A stretch of 53,420 nucleotides of DNA from Candidatus Brocadia sp. GTDB taxonomy: Bacteria; Planctomycetota; Brocadiia; Brocadiales; Brocadiaceae. A program made the position numbers and the translations under genes. Below the pieces are notes generated by a model that saw only the letters and a program-made list of their open reading frames with translations, was not told the origin of the DNA and made no database searches. Below are positions 37,420 through 48,193 of the stretch, piece by piece (position 1 is the stretch's first letter; each line of letters begins with the position of its first letter). Location of the stretch: the NCBI GenBank assembly GCA_011525665.1, contig WYAU01000072.1, positions 1 to 53,420 of the forward strand, given 5' to 3'.

Positions 37420-37480
37420 CAACTTTCCTCCCCTTCATCCCCTCCCTGCGAAGGAGATGGAAGAGGGGGGGTGAAAGGGA
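37420..37480. repeat. GC-rich palindromic repeat (CCTCCCC/GGGGG type)
   Basis: CTTTCCTCCCCTTCATCCCC is followed by TCCCTGCGAAGGAGATGGAAG and a G7 run then GTGAAAGGGAA. The arms match partly in inverse order. It belongs with the other C-run/G-run elements. It lies between the proA stop and the aldo/keto reductase start. Confidence 0.5.
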
Positions 37481-38733
37481 AAAGGACGCCGAAGCCATCC
37501 CTGTTATTTTATTATTTTCTCAACTGCCCGTTCCCAAAGATCACAAATTTATATGACGTGAGTTCCTCAAGGCCCATGGGACCACGGGCGTGGAGTTTGT
37601 CTGTGCTGATGCCAATCTCTGCGCCCATGCCAAATTCATAACCATCCGTGAAACGCGTAGAGGCATTGATGTATACGGCCGCAGAATCAACCTCTTTGGT
37701 GAATTTCAGGGCATTAGTGACATTCGCTGTGACAATCGCATCAGAATGATTTGACCCATATCTGGTTATATGAGTAATAGCATCGTCAATCGTAGATACC
37801 ACTTTTATATTAAGAATCAAGTCAAGATATTCGTTGTAATAATCGCTTTCCGTTGCGTGTTTTACATTGTTGCAAATGTTCCGTGTCTTGTCACAACCCC
37901 GGATTTCTACTCCGGAATCGAGTAATTTTTTTACGATATTAGGCAAAAAAATTTGTGCAATTTTTTCATGTAGCAGCATCGTTTCCATGGCATTACAGGT
38001 GGCAGGGCGTTGTACCTTGGCATTAAAACAAATCTCTTCGGCCATCTTGAGATCGGCAAATTCATCCACGTAGGTATGACACACGCCTTTGTAATGTTTG
38101 ATGACCGGGATGGTGGATTTTTCCACCACCGTGCGGATAAGCGCCTCGCCGCCCCGGGGGATAACGACGTCTACATACTGATCTGCCGTGAGCAAAAGGT
38201 CGATTGCTTCCCGTTCGATAACCTCCACGAGCTGGATGCATCGCGTGTCAAGCCCTGCTTTTTCCAGGGCGGATGAGAGGATTTTGTAAAGAGCAATATT
38301 GGAGTGGATTGATTCCTTTCCGCCACGCAAAATGACCGCATTTCCTGCCTTCAGGCACAATGCCGCCGCATCGGCAGTTACGTTTGGTCGTGATTCGTAA
38401 ATGATGACGACAACACCGATGGGTACGCGTATTTTTTGTATTTGCAAACCATTGGGCCGTGTGTGTCCGTCTATGATTTCTCCGACAGGGTCGGCAAGAC
38501 TCATGATTTGCCTGACCCCCTCCGCCATCCCTTTAATGCGACTGTCGGTAAGACGGAGCCGGTCTATAATGGCCTCGGATAGCCCGGCTTTTTGCGCCGC
38601 TCTGATGTCCTTTTCATTTTCTGTCCTGAGTGTGGCAGTTGAAGAAATGATGCCTTCCGCAACATAATGAAGAACAGTGTTTTTAATTTCAGTATTTGCT
38701 GAGGCAATGGTCCGCGATGCGGTCTTTGCGTTT

Positions 38734-40610
<1,877 letters not shown>

Positions 40611-40644
40611 TTAGGTAGGTTATAAAAAATAAAAAGTATCAGTT

Positions 40645-40673
40645 TTTATAGTAAATTTCCGGGAACTTGTCAA
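40645..40673 (-). promoter_or_regulatory. Promoter for the eno operon
   Basis: On the minus strand, TTGACA (40668-40673) and TATAAA (40645-40650) have a 17-base spacer. Transcription would begin about 65 bases before eno. Confidence 0.7.
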
Positions 40674-40694
40674 ACAGATTCTTGAAAAAAACAA

Positions 40695-40722
40695 TTGACT
40701 TGCCTTTCTATTATGCTATTGT
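40695..40722 (+). promoter_or_regulatory. Candidate promoter for cas6
   Basis: TTGACT (40695-40700) and TATTGT (40717-40722) with a 16-base spacer, back to back with the eno promoter. The leader to cas6 (start 40888) would be about 160 bases and shows no repeat units. Confidence 0.5.
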
Positions 40723-40887
40723 TGTCGGAGATGAAGGTGCAGACCGAAACCAAAAACTGCAAGGGAACGTGGAAATATGAATCCTTGTTTTTTGGTGTAA
40801 AATCCGCAATCCGAAATCACCGTATCAATTACTCCGTGTTTCTGTACACGAGAAAGATAGCCGATAACAGAGGGGAATGACTACACA

Positions 40888-41886
40888 ATGAGAATAAAGG
40901 TAATTCTCTCAGCAGATAAATCGGGCATCGTCGACTTCAACTATCAGCACCAGATTCAGGCCGTCATCTACGGCTTCCTGTCCAGGTCAAATCCTGACTA
41001 TGCCCAGTGGCTCCATCAGCAAGGATTCATTCACAAAAAAGACAAACGTTTTAAGCTCTTTGTCTTTTCCGGCATAACATTCGATGGCCCGATCAGAATT
41101 ATCCGCTCGAACAACGCAAACCATTCACATAATGTAGCTGATCAATGCAACCTGGAAAAATCTCCCTTCCTTACGAACGAGGGGAGGTTAAACTCTCGCA
41201 AAATTTACCGTGATTCCGGACCACTATCAAACAATTTCAGCAGATTAAATGGATTCTCATTCAATGCCTCTCAAACCAGTCCATTCACCTTTTCCTTTCA
41301 AATCGCATCCCCTGTTGATAAATTCATTCAACACTTAGTAGACGGCATATTCCGGGAAGGGAATGAAATTATCCTGGGACGACAAAAAGTAACCATTTGC
41401 AGGATTGAAACCCTCCCGGATCCCATGGCGTGTAATTCCGAAATCCCCGGTACTAAATCCGAAATTGTTGTTAAACCGCTTGAATCTCCCGTATTTGTGA
41501 AGAAACCCATGCCTTCGGATCAACAGGATATCTATTTATTTCCAGGAGACGAAGGATATTCAGAACTCCTCAATCAAAACCTCATGCACAAATATGAGAC
41601 CCTTTACGGCAGGCCTTATGAAGGAGAACCCTTAAAGTTCGACTTTCAGTGTGCACTGACTGGACGGCTTAAACGATTTAATCGGTTTAAACCCAAGGTG
41701 ATTAAATCCTTCAAAATCTTTAAAAATGGCAAGATAACTGGCGAGATTAAGGGGACACTCCAGCCATTTACAGTAAGCGGTTCTGTTGATTTAATCAAGA
41801 TCGGCCTTGAATGCGGCTTTGGACAAAACAACAGCATGGGGTGCGGATATGGAGAAACTGACAGATGTCTTTGCGGTTGCAGGTGA
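40888..41886 (+). CDS. cas6: Cas6 CRISPR RNA endoribonuclease with an internal insertion
   Basis: 332 residues, longer than the usual 230-280. It starts MRIKVILSADKSGIVDFNYQHQIQAVIYGFL and has WLHQQGF (a His near residue 43, a usual place for the catalytic His). The C-terminus carries the Cas6 glycine-rich loop (LIKIGLECGFGQNNSMGCGYGE). Cas6 cuts pre-crRNA at the repeat. Residues about 75-121 (about 41110-41250; CNLEKSPFLTNEGRLNSRKIY) look unrelated and split FDGPIRIIRSNN from GFSFNASQTSPFTFSF. That stretch contains a CCC/GGGG inverted segment and may come from a repeat. No array or effector genes are here, so it is an orphan, and activity is uncertain. Confidence 0.85.
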   Translation: MRIKVILSADKSGIVDFNYQHQIQAVIYGFLSRSNPDYAQWLHQQGFIHKKDKRFKLFVFSGITFDGPIRIIRSNNANHSHNVADQCNLEKSPFLTNEGRLNSRKIYRDSGPLSNNFSRLNGFSFNASQTSPFTFSFQIASPVDKFIQHLVDGIFREGNEIILGRQKVTICRIETLPDPMACNSEIPGTKSEIVVKPLESPVFVKKPMPSDQQDIYLFPGDEGYSELLNQNLMHKYETLYGRPYEGEPLKFDFQCALTGRLKRFNRFKPKVIKSFKIFKNGKITGEIKGTLQPFTVSGSVDLIKIGLECGFGQNNSMGCGYGETDRCLCGCR

Positions 41887-41905
41887 AGAATCTGGCATCA
41901 CATAG
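41849..41905 (+). pseudogene. Possible 5' stub of the next cas gene
   Basis: An 18-codon frame, MEKLTDVFAVAGEESGIT, starts inside the cas6 end and stops at TAG 41903-41905. The overlapping start is what an operon neighbour of cas6 would show. The reading frame is then lost and IS110 debris follows. This is an inference; the stub is too short for family assignment. Confidence 0.25.
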
Positions 41906-42029
41906 GGAGGAACGACCGATATCATGGAACAGGCTTTTCAGGGAAACAACGAGAGTGCGGGTAAACAGAAGAGTGGTAAGACAACTCAAGGGACAGATGG
42001 GTAAAATCCATAATAGTCCGGTGTGTATT

Positions 42030-42252
42030 AAGTGCGGCACGAACAAACGGAGGGTATTTAAAAACAAGTACCATAGGTTGGCAAGCCGGAGAGGTAAGAA
42101 AAAGGGAGCGCTTGCTGCTTGCAATAGGTCATAAGATATTAGTCGGTGCGTATCATATGCTCAGGCATAGAATTCAGTATAAAGAACCTGGAATAGATTA
42201 TCTCGACAAACGAAACAAGGAAAGAATCCAGGGACATTATATCAACAAATAA
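42030..42252 (+). pseudogene. IS110-family transposase C-terminal remnant, frameshifted
   Basis: FKNKYHRLASRRGKKKG in one frame and LAIGHKILVGAYHMLRHRIQ, then YKEPGIDYLDKR, in another read together as the C-terminal part of IS110/IS116/IS902 transposases. The shift lies near 42105-42118, and the TAA is at 42250-42252. The upstream part (41906-42030) is not recognisable. It explains the loss of cas genes after cas6. The rest of the gap to 42432 holds only a GTGAGCC/GGCTCAC palindrome (42369-42385). Confidence 0.7.
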
Positions 42253-42432
42253 ACCAACGTGGCGTATGAAGGTCGTTAGTAGAAAAGCAGGTAGCATAAA
42301 GGATAGAGGTGTTTGATTCAAATTGAAAAGATGAAGTAATCTGAAGTACCTTGATTTGTAAATTCATTGTGAGCCTTTGGCTCACAAAAAAGCCTATAGA
42401 TTATAACTATAGAGTATATTTTCGTGCCAATA

Positions 42433-43428
42433 CTATGGCCAGAATCCAGCCACTCGCTCGATGGCCCAAAAGCTCGCCATCGACCCGATACCATACGCTG
42501 GAATCTGCCAACACCACCGTGGCCACATAACCAAAATTCTCCGGATAATCATGCCAAGAAAGACCACACCCAGAATGAACAATATCTGGCCAAACTCCAC
42601 CCCGATGTTAAACGATAGCAATGCAACGGGAATATCTTTCTGAGGCAGACCCACCTCCGACAGTGCTCCTGCAAAGCCAAAACCGTGCAGGAGTCCGAAT
42701 AGGAAGGCAGCGACCCAGGGACGGCGTTCAGTAATGCCGGTTCGCCCCTTCCTGGAATGCACGCACTCACCGGCAACAAATACAATGCTCAGGGCAATAG
42801 CAGCCTCTGCCGGCTGCTGAGGTACGTGAACCAACCCCAACGTGGCGGCTGCCAGCGTTATACTGTGCGCAAGGGTAAAGGCGCTGATCGTTCCAATCAG
42901 ATGACGCCATCCCTTCACAATAATCAGCAACGCCAGCACGAACAACAGATGATCAATGCCTAACAGGATATGTTCTACTCCAAGGGCAAGATAGGTAGTA
43001 AAGACACGTGCTGCATTGGGAACTGGCTCAACAACGAATGACGGTGACGAAGGGGTCAGCCGCACTATCTGTATGGTCCCATCTGCCCGCTCCAGACGCA
43101 CCAATACCTCGGTAAGTGTGGCATTAAGCCCATCGATGGTAACACGCTCTCCCGCAAGCCCTCCCTGACAACGAATAGTCCGGCGCTCAATAGATGCATC
43201 TTCTGCCGTGTAGCTTTTGGTAGCTCCACACGGTTCACAGCACTCTGGCAGGCGTACTGAAATACCCAGACGCTGATCACCCCGAGCGGGAACCTTCCAG
43301 AGCATCTCGTAGGTTTCTTGTCCGGTCTGCCGCAATTCGAGGTAGGCAGGTCTTACTTCATGTGCGTGAACAATACCTGCGAAGGTAATCAGCCAGATAA
43401 TCATGGGAAAGAAGGTTTTGGGGTTCAT
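42433..43428 (-). CDS. HupE/UreJ family membrane protein
   Basis: 331 residues. The signal peptide ends VHAHEVRPAYLEL, followed by a periplasmic domain of about 125 residues. The HupE/UreJ-type membrane part then begins LGVEHILLGIDHLLFVLALL, with three His/Asp residues, and continues LTLAHSITLAA and LLFGLLHGFGFAGAL. The conserved histidines suggest metal (nickel or cobalt) transport, shown for some HupE proteins. The large soluble domain marks the long subfamily. Its ATG overlaps the stop of the PPIase gene by 4 bases (ATGA). No hydrogenase or urease genes are nearby. Confidence 0.85.
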   Translation of the reverse strand: MNPKTFFPMIIWLITFAGIVHAHEVRPAYLELRQTGQETYEMLWKVPARGDQRLGISVRLPECCEPCGATKSYTAEDASIERRTIRCQGGLAGERVTIDGLNATLTEVLVRLERADGTIQIVRLTPSSPSFVVEPVPNAARVFTTYLALGVEHILLGIDHLLFVLALLIIVKGWRHLIGTISAFTLAHSITLAAATLGLVHVPQQPAEAAIALSIVFVAGECVHSRKGRTGITERRPWVAAFLFGLLHGFGFAGALSEVGLPQKDIPVALLSFNIGVEFGQILFILGVVFLGMIIRRILVMWPRWCWQIPAYGIGSMASFWAIERVAGFWP

Positions 43429-44321
43429 TTCTTAGCCTTTCCATCCGCTAATTTTTCATCACTATTCCCATTGGGTTGCTCAATGGTCACGCTGTATTTC
43501 TCACGAAGGCGCTTGTAAATACTATCGTTCATCTCCCTCCGTTTAACGGCAAACCACTGGGTTTGAACGGTCTCTCGTGCCTCAGATAATTCAGGGATGC
43601 GACCTTCAGTCCGTTCGTGGAGGAATACCAGGTGTAATCCGTAACCGGATTCCACCGGCCCCTCCCATCGTCCCGGCTCAAGTTCAACTACCTTTGCTGC
43701 AAACCCATGGCCGAAAAGTCTCTCCACCTCGTTTATCGGTAACGACTCATAGTGATGGGGAAGTAAAATGGTGTCCCCAAATGTTGCGGGATCGCTCGTT
43801 TCGCCATTTCCTGCAAGCCCTGCGAGCAGACTCAGGGCGTCGCTGGTTGCTGACTCTCCCCGGATATCTTTGCTAAAGTAGATATGGCTGAATGTTAACT
43901 GCATCTGAGTACGGAATAAATCAGGGTTTTTTGCCAGGAATGACTTTAGCTCCCCTTCTGTAGGCTCTGACAAGGCTGCAATATCTTCGGAAAGAAACTC
44001 CATCTTCTGCCGCAGCCTCCTGCGTATGATGGTATCATCGCGATCGAGCCCCAAAGTCAGCGCTTCACGGTAAAAAATTTCTTCTTTAATAGAATCTTCT
44101 ATCAGCCCCTCCAATTCCTCTTGAGTCGGAGGGCGCTGCCAGGTGTTTGTCCATCCTGTAATGAGGGTCTCAATTTTACCGGCGGTAATGATGATCTCAT
44201 CATCATGCCGGTTTGAGGCTCCATTGCTGGCAATGCGGAAAACCAGATAAATTATCACTCCCAGAATCAGAAAATGGAGCAGAGGCTCGCGCATCCATTT
44301 GGCAACGGGTTTTTTCATCAC
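43425..44321 (-). CDS. Membrane-anchored parvulin-type peptidyl-prolyl isomerase
   Basis: 298 residues. An N-terminal anchor (PLLHFLILGVIIYLVFRIAS) is followed by a SurA-like helical region (EEIFYREALTLGLDRDDTIIRRRLRQKMEF). A rotamase domain comes next (about 140-250; LTFSHIYFSK, then VESGYGLHLVFLHER) and a coiled C-terminal tail. It would fold envelope proteins outside the inner membrane. It sits between DUF3604 and HupE/UreJ with a 4-base overlap to the latter. That three-gene group suggests a dedicated chaperone for its neighbours. Confidence 0.82.
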   Translation of the reverse strand: MMKKPVAKWMREPLLHFLILGVIIYLVFRIASNGASNRHDDEIIITAGKIETLITGWTNTWQRPPTQEELEGLIEDSIKEEIFYREALTLGLDRDDTIIRRRLRQKMEFLSEDIAALSEPTEGELKSFLAKNPDLFRTQMQLTFSHIYFSKDIRGESATSDALSLLAGLAGNGETSDPATFGDTILLPHHYESLPINEVERLFGHGFAAKVVELEPGRWEGPVESGYGLHLVFLHERTEGRIPELSEARETVQTQWFAVKRREMNDSIYKRLREKYSVTIEQPNGNSDEKLADGKAKK

Positions 44322-44349
44322 AAACTCATCTCTCTTTAAATTTTGAATT

Positions 44350-46305
44350 TTACCGGGGCGTATACCAAATCGGTGAAGTGTAGGCTCGCTCCTGTATGAT
44401 CATGGGGACTTCCTTTGGCATCTTTATGCCGAGACGTTTTGTGTCATATGCAGTCCAGCGCGGAGTTGGAATTTCTATGACACGGGCATAGTAAAAGGCG
44501 CTGAGTGAAGGATCAAAGTCGGGGTCTTTCCAGACCGTTATCAACTCTGGATCACCGATGGTATTGGTCCACGTGGTGTTTGCAACATCGACGGTGTTGC
44601 CGACTGGCGGCAGCCTGCCTGTCTTTGGGTCAGGTTTGCGTTTATCCGCATCGCTCCATACTACATCGTAGATTTTCTCGTGTACTTCGCCCTTCGCATC
44701 GAGCCAGCCCTTAATGATCTGGATGCGGTCAAGGTTGGCGCCGATGGGGTCTTTAAGCGCGGCAACAAGAAAGGCTGGAGGCTTACCGGCAGGTGGTTCG
44801 CGGAGGTCTCCACCCATCGGGACACCCTTCGTGTAACCTATAACACCGGGATTGCGTGTTTGCGCGTCCTTCGTCTCGAATTCCCAGCCGCCGAAGAATC
44901 GCACGATCATGCGTGGACCAGTGGTAGCATACGTCTCGCGGCGCTCCATCGCGTCAAACAAGGCTTCGCGGGTATTCTCCGTGGCCCAGACAGCGGCGTA
45001 GCCGGACGAGGTCTGTTCCCAGCCCATGATGATTGTCCCGGTCGCCGGATTCCTGGCCCACGGATGCATCGCACGGTCAGGGTTGGGTTCAACATTCGAA
45101 CTCTTTCCGAAGAAGTTGTCCTCCTCGACAGCAGAAAGCGCCGTGTGCGCGTCCGTGCTACCAATTAATCCGAACTTGTAAGGATTGACGCCAAGTTCCT
45201 TTTCAAGCTTGAGCCCGTTCTTAAGCGCTGAACGTGCATACTCGAACTCGAGCATCTCCGGCTTTTTAGCTTCGCTGAGATCCAGGTTGCCTTTGTCCCA
45301 TCGCTCGAAGCTGGCAAACTCGTCGTTAGGAGAAAGAAATGGATGTGTCTCTCCGTCACCCTTGATTTGCGTTGCCTCGTAAAGGCGCTCCCACTTCGCA
45401 CGCGTCTCGGCATACTCGCGGTCAATTGTCTTGCCGGTGAATGACTCGATAATCGGGAACATGCGTCCGTTGCTCAGGTTACCGTTGTGCGCTATGGCAA
45501 GCACGTCGCCGCCGGTCTTTTCTTCATACGTTGTCATCCACTTCCACAGATCACGGGGATTATCGCTACCCATGGGTGGATATGTAGTGAACGGCTCTAA
45601 TCGAGATGCCTTTTCTCTATTGTCTCGGAAAATGACGTTCCGGTGCAGGTTGTTACCGGCAGAGGTCGATGTCCACTCGTAACCGATGAATGCAGTGAAA
45701 CGTCCGGGATCATTCGCCGCCTCTGCGGCATTGATCGTCTCCCGCCAGGCCGAACGGTATGCCTTCGTGCCGGGGTTATACATCAGCGATTTGGGGAATT
45801 TTCCTCCCGTGAACGTCACAATGATATCAAGTGCTGCTTCCCCACCTTTGCCTGTTTGGATGAGGTCATACCACTTGCGCCCCAGCGGTTCGGCAAGAAT
45901 TTCGGGCTTGCCCGCAAACAGGTCAGGGAAGAAACCCATGTTATCGGAATGGTCAGCCACAACGAGGAAATCAAGCGGTCGGGAGAGTTTGACCTGCTGA
46001 CCGGTTGAAGCGATGATTTCCTCGCCCTTGGCGAGACGATAGGCATCCTTCGGACTCAACCTGCAGCCGAATGCACCCGCATCCATCGAAAACGATGTGT
46101 GCAGGTGCGTATCACCGAAGAACGGGCGCGCAGGGAAATTGCGACCCGCGTAAGGTGAGTAAGGCGGTTTCCTGAACGACTTCCTGGCAGTTTCCTTGTC
46201 CAGCGACCCGGTATCTTGCGCGAAGGTCAGCGATGACAGATTGAAAATTATCAACCCCGTGATAATAGCCGTATAAATTCGTACAACTTTTTTTACTCCT
46301 TTCAT
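44350..46305 (-). CDS. Secreted DUF3604 protein (PHP-like metal hydrolase)
   Basis: 651 residues with a signal peptide (TAIITGLIIFNLSSLTFA). The mature protein has FFGDTHLHTSFSMDAGAFG and LDFLVVADHSDNMGF, the His-x-His and Asp-His pairs of PHP-type metal sites. Later parts are FIGYEWTSTSAGNNLHRNVIF, FGLIGSTDAHTAL and ETYATTGPRMIVRFFGGW, all typical of DUF3604. A phosphoesterase or similar hydrolase in the periplasm is likely by fold; the substrate is unknown. The ATG has AGGGG just upstream. It leads the operon with the PPIase and HupE/UreJ. Confidence 0.88.
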   Translation of the reverse strand: MKGVKKVVRIYTAIITGLIIFNLSSLTFAQDTGSLDKETARKSFRKPPYSPYAGRNFPARPFFGDTHLHTSFSMDAGAFGCRLSPKDAYRLAKGEEIIASTGQQVKLSRPLDFLVVADHSDNMGFFPDLFAGKPEILAEPLGRKWYDLIQTGKGGEAALDIIVTFTGGKFPKSLMYNPGTKAYRSAWRETINAAEAANDPGRFTAFIGYEWTSTSAGNNLHRNVIFRDNREKASRLEPFTTYPPMGSDNPRDLWKWMTTYEEKTGGDVLAIAHNGNLSNGRMFPIIESFTGKTIDREYAETRAKWERLYEATQIKGDGETHPFLSPNDEFASFERWDKGNLDLSEAKKPEMLEFEYARSALKNGLKLEKELGVNPYKFGLIGSTDAHTALSAVEEDNFFGKSSNVEPNPDRAMHPWARNPATGTIIMGWEQTSSGYAAVWATENTREALFDAMERRETYATTGPRMIVRFFGGWEFETKDAQTRNPGVIGYTKGVPMGGDLREPPAGKPPAFLVAALKDPIGANLDRIQIIKGWLDAKGEVHEKIYDVVWSDADKRKPDPKTGRLPPVGNTVDVANTTWTNTIGDPELITVWKDPDFDPSLSAFYYARVIEIPTPRWTAYDTKRLGIKMPKEVPMIIQERAYTSPIWYTPR

Positions 46306-46350
46306 ATGCCCCTATTCTCCTTTCTCTGTTAAACCTATTTCTTAGAAAGT

Positions 46351-46707
46351 TTACTCAAGCCATTGTTGTGCCCTCTTCAAATCCGTTGATGCGAAATACT
46401 CGATAGCTACCGGCCGGAAGCCCTTGCCCAGGAATGCGTATACGGGACCCTTCCATTTCGGATCACCCACGACCGCAACCTTTTCAATGTCATTGTCATG
46501 CTCAAGTGCGAATGTCATATCTTCCCAGTCTGCGCCCCGTTCCCACCCCCGAAAATTCTCGAGGGTTACCAGCATTCTGATCTTGCCCCGGTGTTTGATT
46601 GCCTCTGAGGCAACGCCCTGAATTCGATCAAGCTCGGACTTCTTCAATTCGCCTGTAATCTTTACTTTTATGACCTGTTCTGATGAATTAAGAATACTGA
46701 ATGGCAT
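46351..46707 (-). CDS. SpoIIAA-like STAS domain protein
   Basis: 118 residues; GGAGGG lies just before the ATG. The pattern is that of SpoIIAA-like proteins: IKVKITGELKKSELDRIQ, KIRMLVTLENFRGWERGADWEDM, VEKVAVVGDPKW (reading as IEKVAVVGDPKW here) and FGKGFRPVAIEYF-like LGKGFRPVAIEYF near the end. No anti-sigma partner is adjacent. It is probably cytoplasmic; some members bind lipids. It precedes the DUF3604 gene by 45 bases on the same strand. Confidence 0.8.
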   Translation of the reverse strand: MPFSILNSSEQVIKVKITGELKKSELDRIQGVASEAIKHRGKIRMLVTLENFRGWERGADWEDMTFALEHDNDIEKVAVVGDPKWKGPVYAFLGKGFRPVAIEYFASTDLKRAQQWLE

Positions 46708-46799
46708 TTACCCTCCTTCCCCCCCGATATAACCATTACCCATAACCCTCAACTGTTTCTCTCCTTTCCATAAATTAGGTTGCCGCAAGCAGCGACTTT

Positions 46800-46872
46800 T
46801 TACCCACCCCTCAATCCCCTCCCAAGAGGGGACTTTTCAAATTCCCCTCTTGAGAGGGGCAAGGGGTGTGTT
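46800..46872. repeat. Double GC-rich palindrome
   Basis: ACCCCTCAATCCCCTCCCAA, GAGGGGACTT, then AAATTCCCCTCTTGAGAGGGG and CAAGGGGTGTG. Two nested hairpins result: TCCCCTC/GAGGGGA and CCCCTCTTGAGAGGGG. It is the fullest example here of the C-run/G-run family. Confidence 0.6.
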
Positions 46873-46921
46873 TATTCATGTCTCAACAAAAAGAATTTAA
46901 TTCCATAAAAGCACAAATCGC

Positions 46922-47572
46922 TTACTCAAATGCCAGAGGGTAGTTGCATAATATTCCAAGGGCAACACCGAGCACTATCCCGCCGATGACTAACAGCGCA
47001 ATTCTGTACCTGGTGGTTTCAAACTGCGTTGAGATACCGCCAAAGAACATGACCGATGCAAAGAGTACCGTGATCATAATATAATCGTCAGAATTCTCAT
47101 TGGCCTGTCTGGCCTCATCAAACTTCTGCTCAGACTATTCGCTCAGGCGTTTTGCTTCCTGTTCGGGTTCAAGACTATATTCTTCCATAATAAAAGGATG
47201 CGGAGGCGCCTGGGGATTCTGGAATGGCTTTGTGGCAAGCCAGGCATCAATTGCCTGTTTTGCTTCTGGTCTGAAACGTTGGTAAAAAAAGTCTGCAAAA
47301 AAATCTTTGTGTCGGTGTTTTGCCTTGAGGTATTCAATAAAGAGCAACCCATCAATCGTGCGCATTTGTCCGGCACGTACGGTTTGTTCAGAACTCTTAC
47401 GCCCCAGGGCATTCACCGCACTGAGCCGGAATGTCTGAATCCCTCCCCGCAGTGTAGCCTGATATGCACACCATGCCGAAGCTATGGTTGCCAGAGAAAT
47501 AATGATTGCGGTTACCAATTCAATGAAATGTTTTAAGCGTTCCTTTTCATCGTGTGTGTTTTCTTTTGCCAC
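46922..47572 (-). pseudogene. Three-helix membrane protein gene with an in-frame TAG codon
   Basis: From GTG 47572 (GGAGGT four bases upstream) the frame codes for one membrane helix (FIELVTAIIISLATIASAWCAY) and a soluble part ending EAKRLSE, then meets TAG at 47135-47137 (codon 146). The same frame continues for 70 codons (SEQKFDEARQANENSDDY, then two good membrane helices VLFASVMFFGGI and IALLVIGGIVLGVALGIL) and ends with TAA at 46922-46924. So one point change, a sequencing error or read-through separates a 145-residue product from a 216-residue one. I do not recognise a named family. Confidence 0.75.
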
Positions 47573-47611
47573 GAGCACCTCCAAAATGTCACCAGGGACT
47601 TGAAGAAGCAA

Positions 47612-48169
47612 TCACTTGTTTATTTTCGTGATTTTTGTGCCCTGTAGGCCAAGGCCTGCCATCAATCCCTTCTGACTGAAGAAAAACGCATATATCTGTG
47701 ATTGTAAGGTTGTGGTTGTTGCCGCCCCGGCTGCACCAATGTCCACAACTACAATGGTCGGCCCAACACCAAGCTCCCAGCCGTCACTCTTGTCGAGCCA
47801 ATCCATCGCCGGATCGCTCATGAAAAACAATGCGTACCCATATTTCTGTACACCGGCTTGCAGACCATACGAAAGCTGAACCGTGTTGTAATACCCGGCA
47901 GTATTTCCATCCTTGAGGAGAGCGCCCTCACCATATTGTCCACCCACAATAAATCCACCCTTGACAATGCGTGGAAAAACAAGGATGCCCTTTGCCTTTT
48001 CTCCCAGCGCCTTAGCTGCAGTAGACTTCAAATACAACGTCTCCAGGGCGCTTTTGGCATCACGTTCAATTTCTTTTGCACTAGCCGCCCCGGCATGATT
48101 TGCACCCATGAATATGCCTGCACTGAATACGAGCAGTAATAAAATAACTTTCACATGAACGTATTTCAT
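47612..48169 (-). CDS. SYLF (Ysc84) lipid-binding domain protein
   Basis: 185 residues with a signal peptide (VILLLLVFSAGIFMGANHAGA) and a complete SYLF domain: ALETLYLKSTAAKALGEKAKGILVFP, KGGFIVGGQYGEGAL, VQLSYGLQAGVQKYGYALFF and WELGVGPTIVVVD, ending SQKGLMAGLGLQGTKITKI. Family members bind phosphoinositides or membranes. Here it would act in the periplasm or outer envelope. GGAGA lies upstream of the ATG. It belongs to the 46-50 kb envelope run. Confidence 0.88.
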   Translation of the reverse strand: MKYVHVKVILLLLVFSAGIFMGANHAGAASAKEIERDAKSALETLYLKSTAAKALGEKAKGILVFPRIVKGGFIVGGQYGEGALLKDGNTAGYYNTVQLSYGLQAGVQKYGYALFFMSDPAMDWLDKSDGWELGVGPTIVVVDIGAAGAATTTTLQSQIYAFFFSQKGLMAGLGLQGTKITKINK

Positions 48170-48193
48170 CGTTGTGTTCTCCTTTTTGAATGA

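Noticed and set aside
40695-40880. 61-codon frame upstream of cas6
   Set aside because: It overlaps the promoter elements and has no similarity or ribosome site.
41865-42134. 89-codon frame as a real gene
   Set aside because: Its end is the frameshifted IS110 transposase and its start overlaps cas6 in another frame.
42368-42386. Terminator GTGAGCC/GGCTCAC
   Set aside because: A good stem, but no T-run follows it on either strand.
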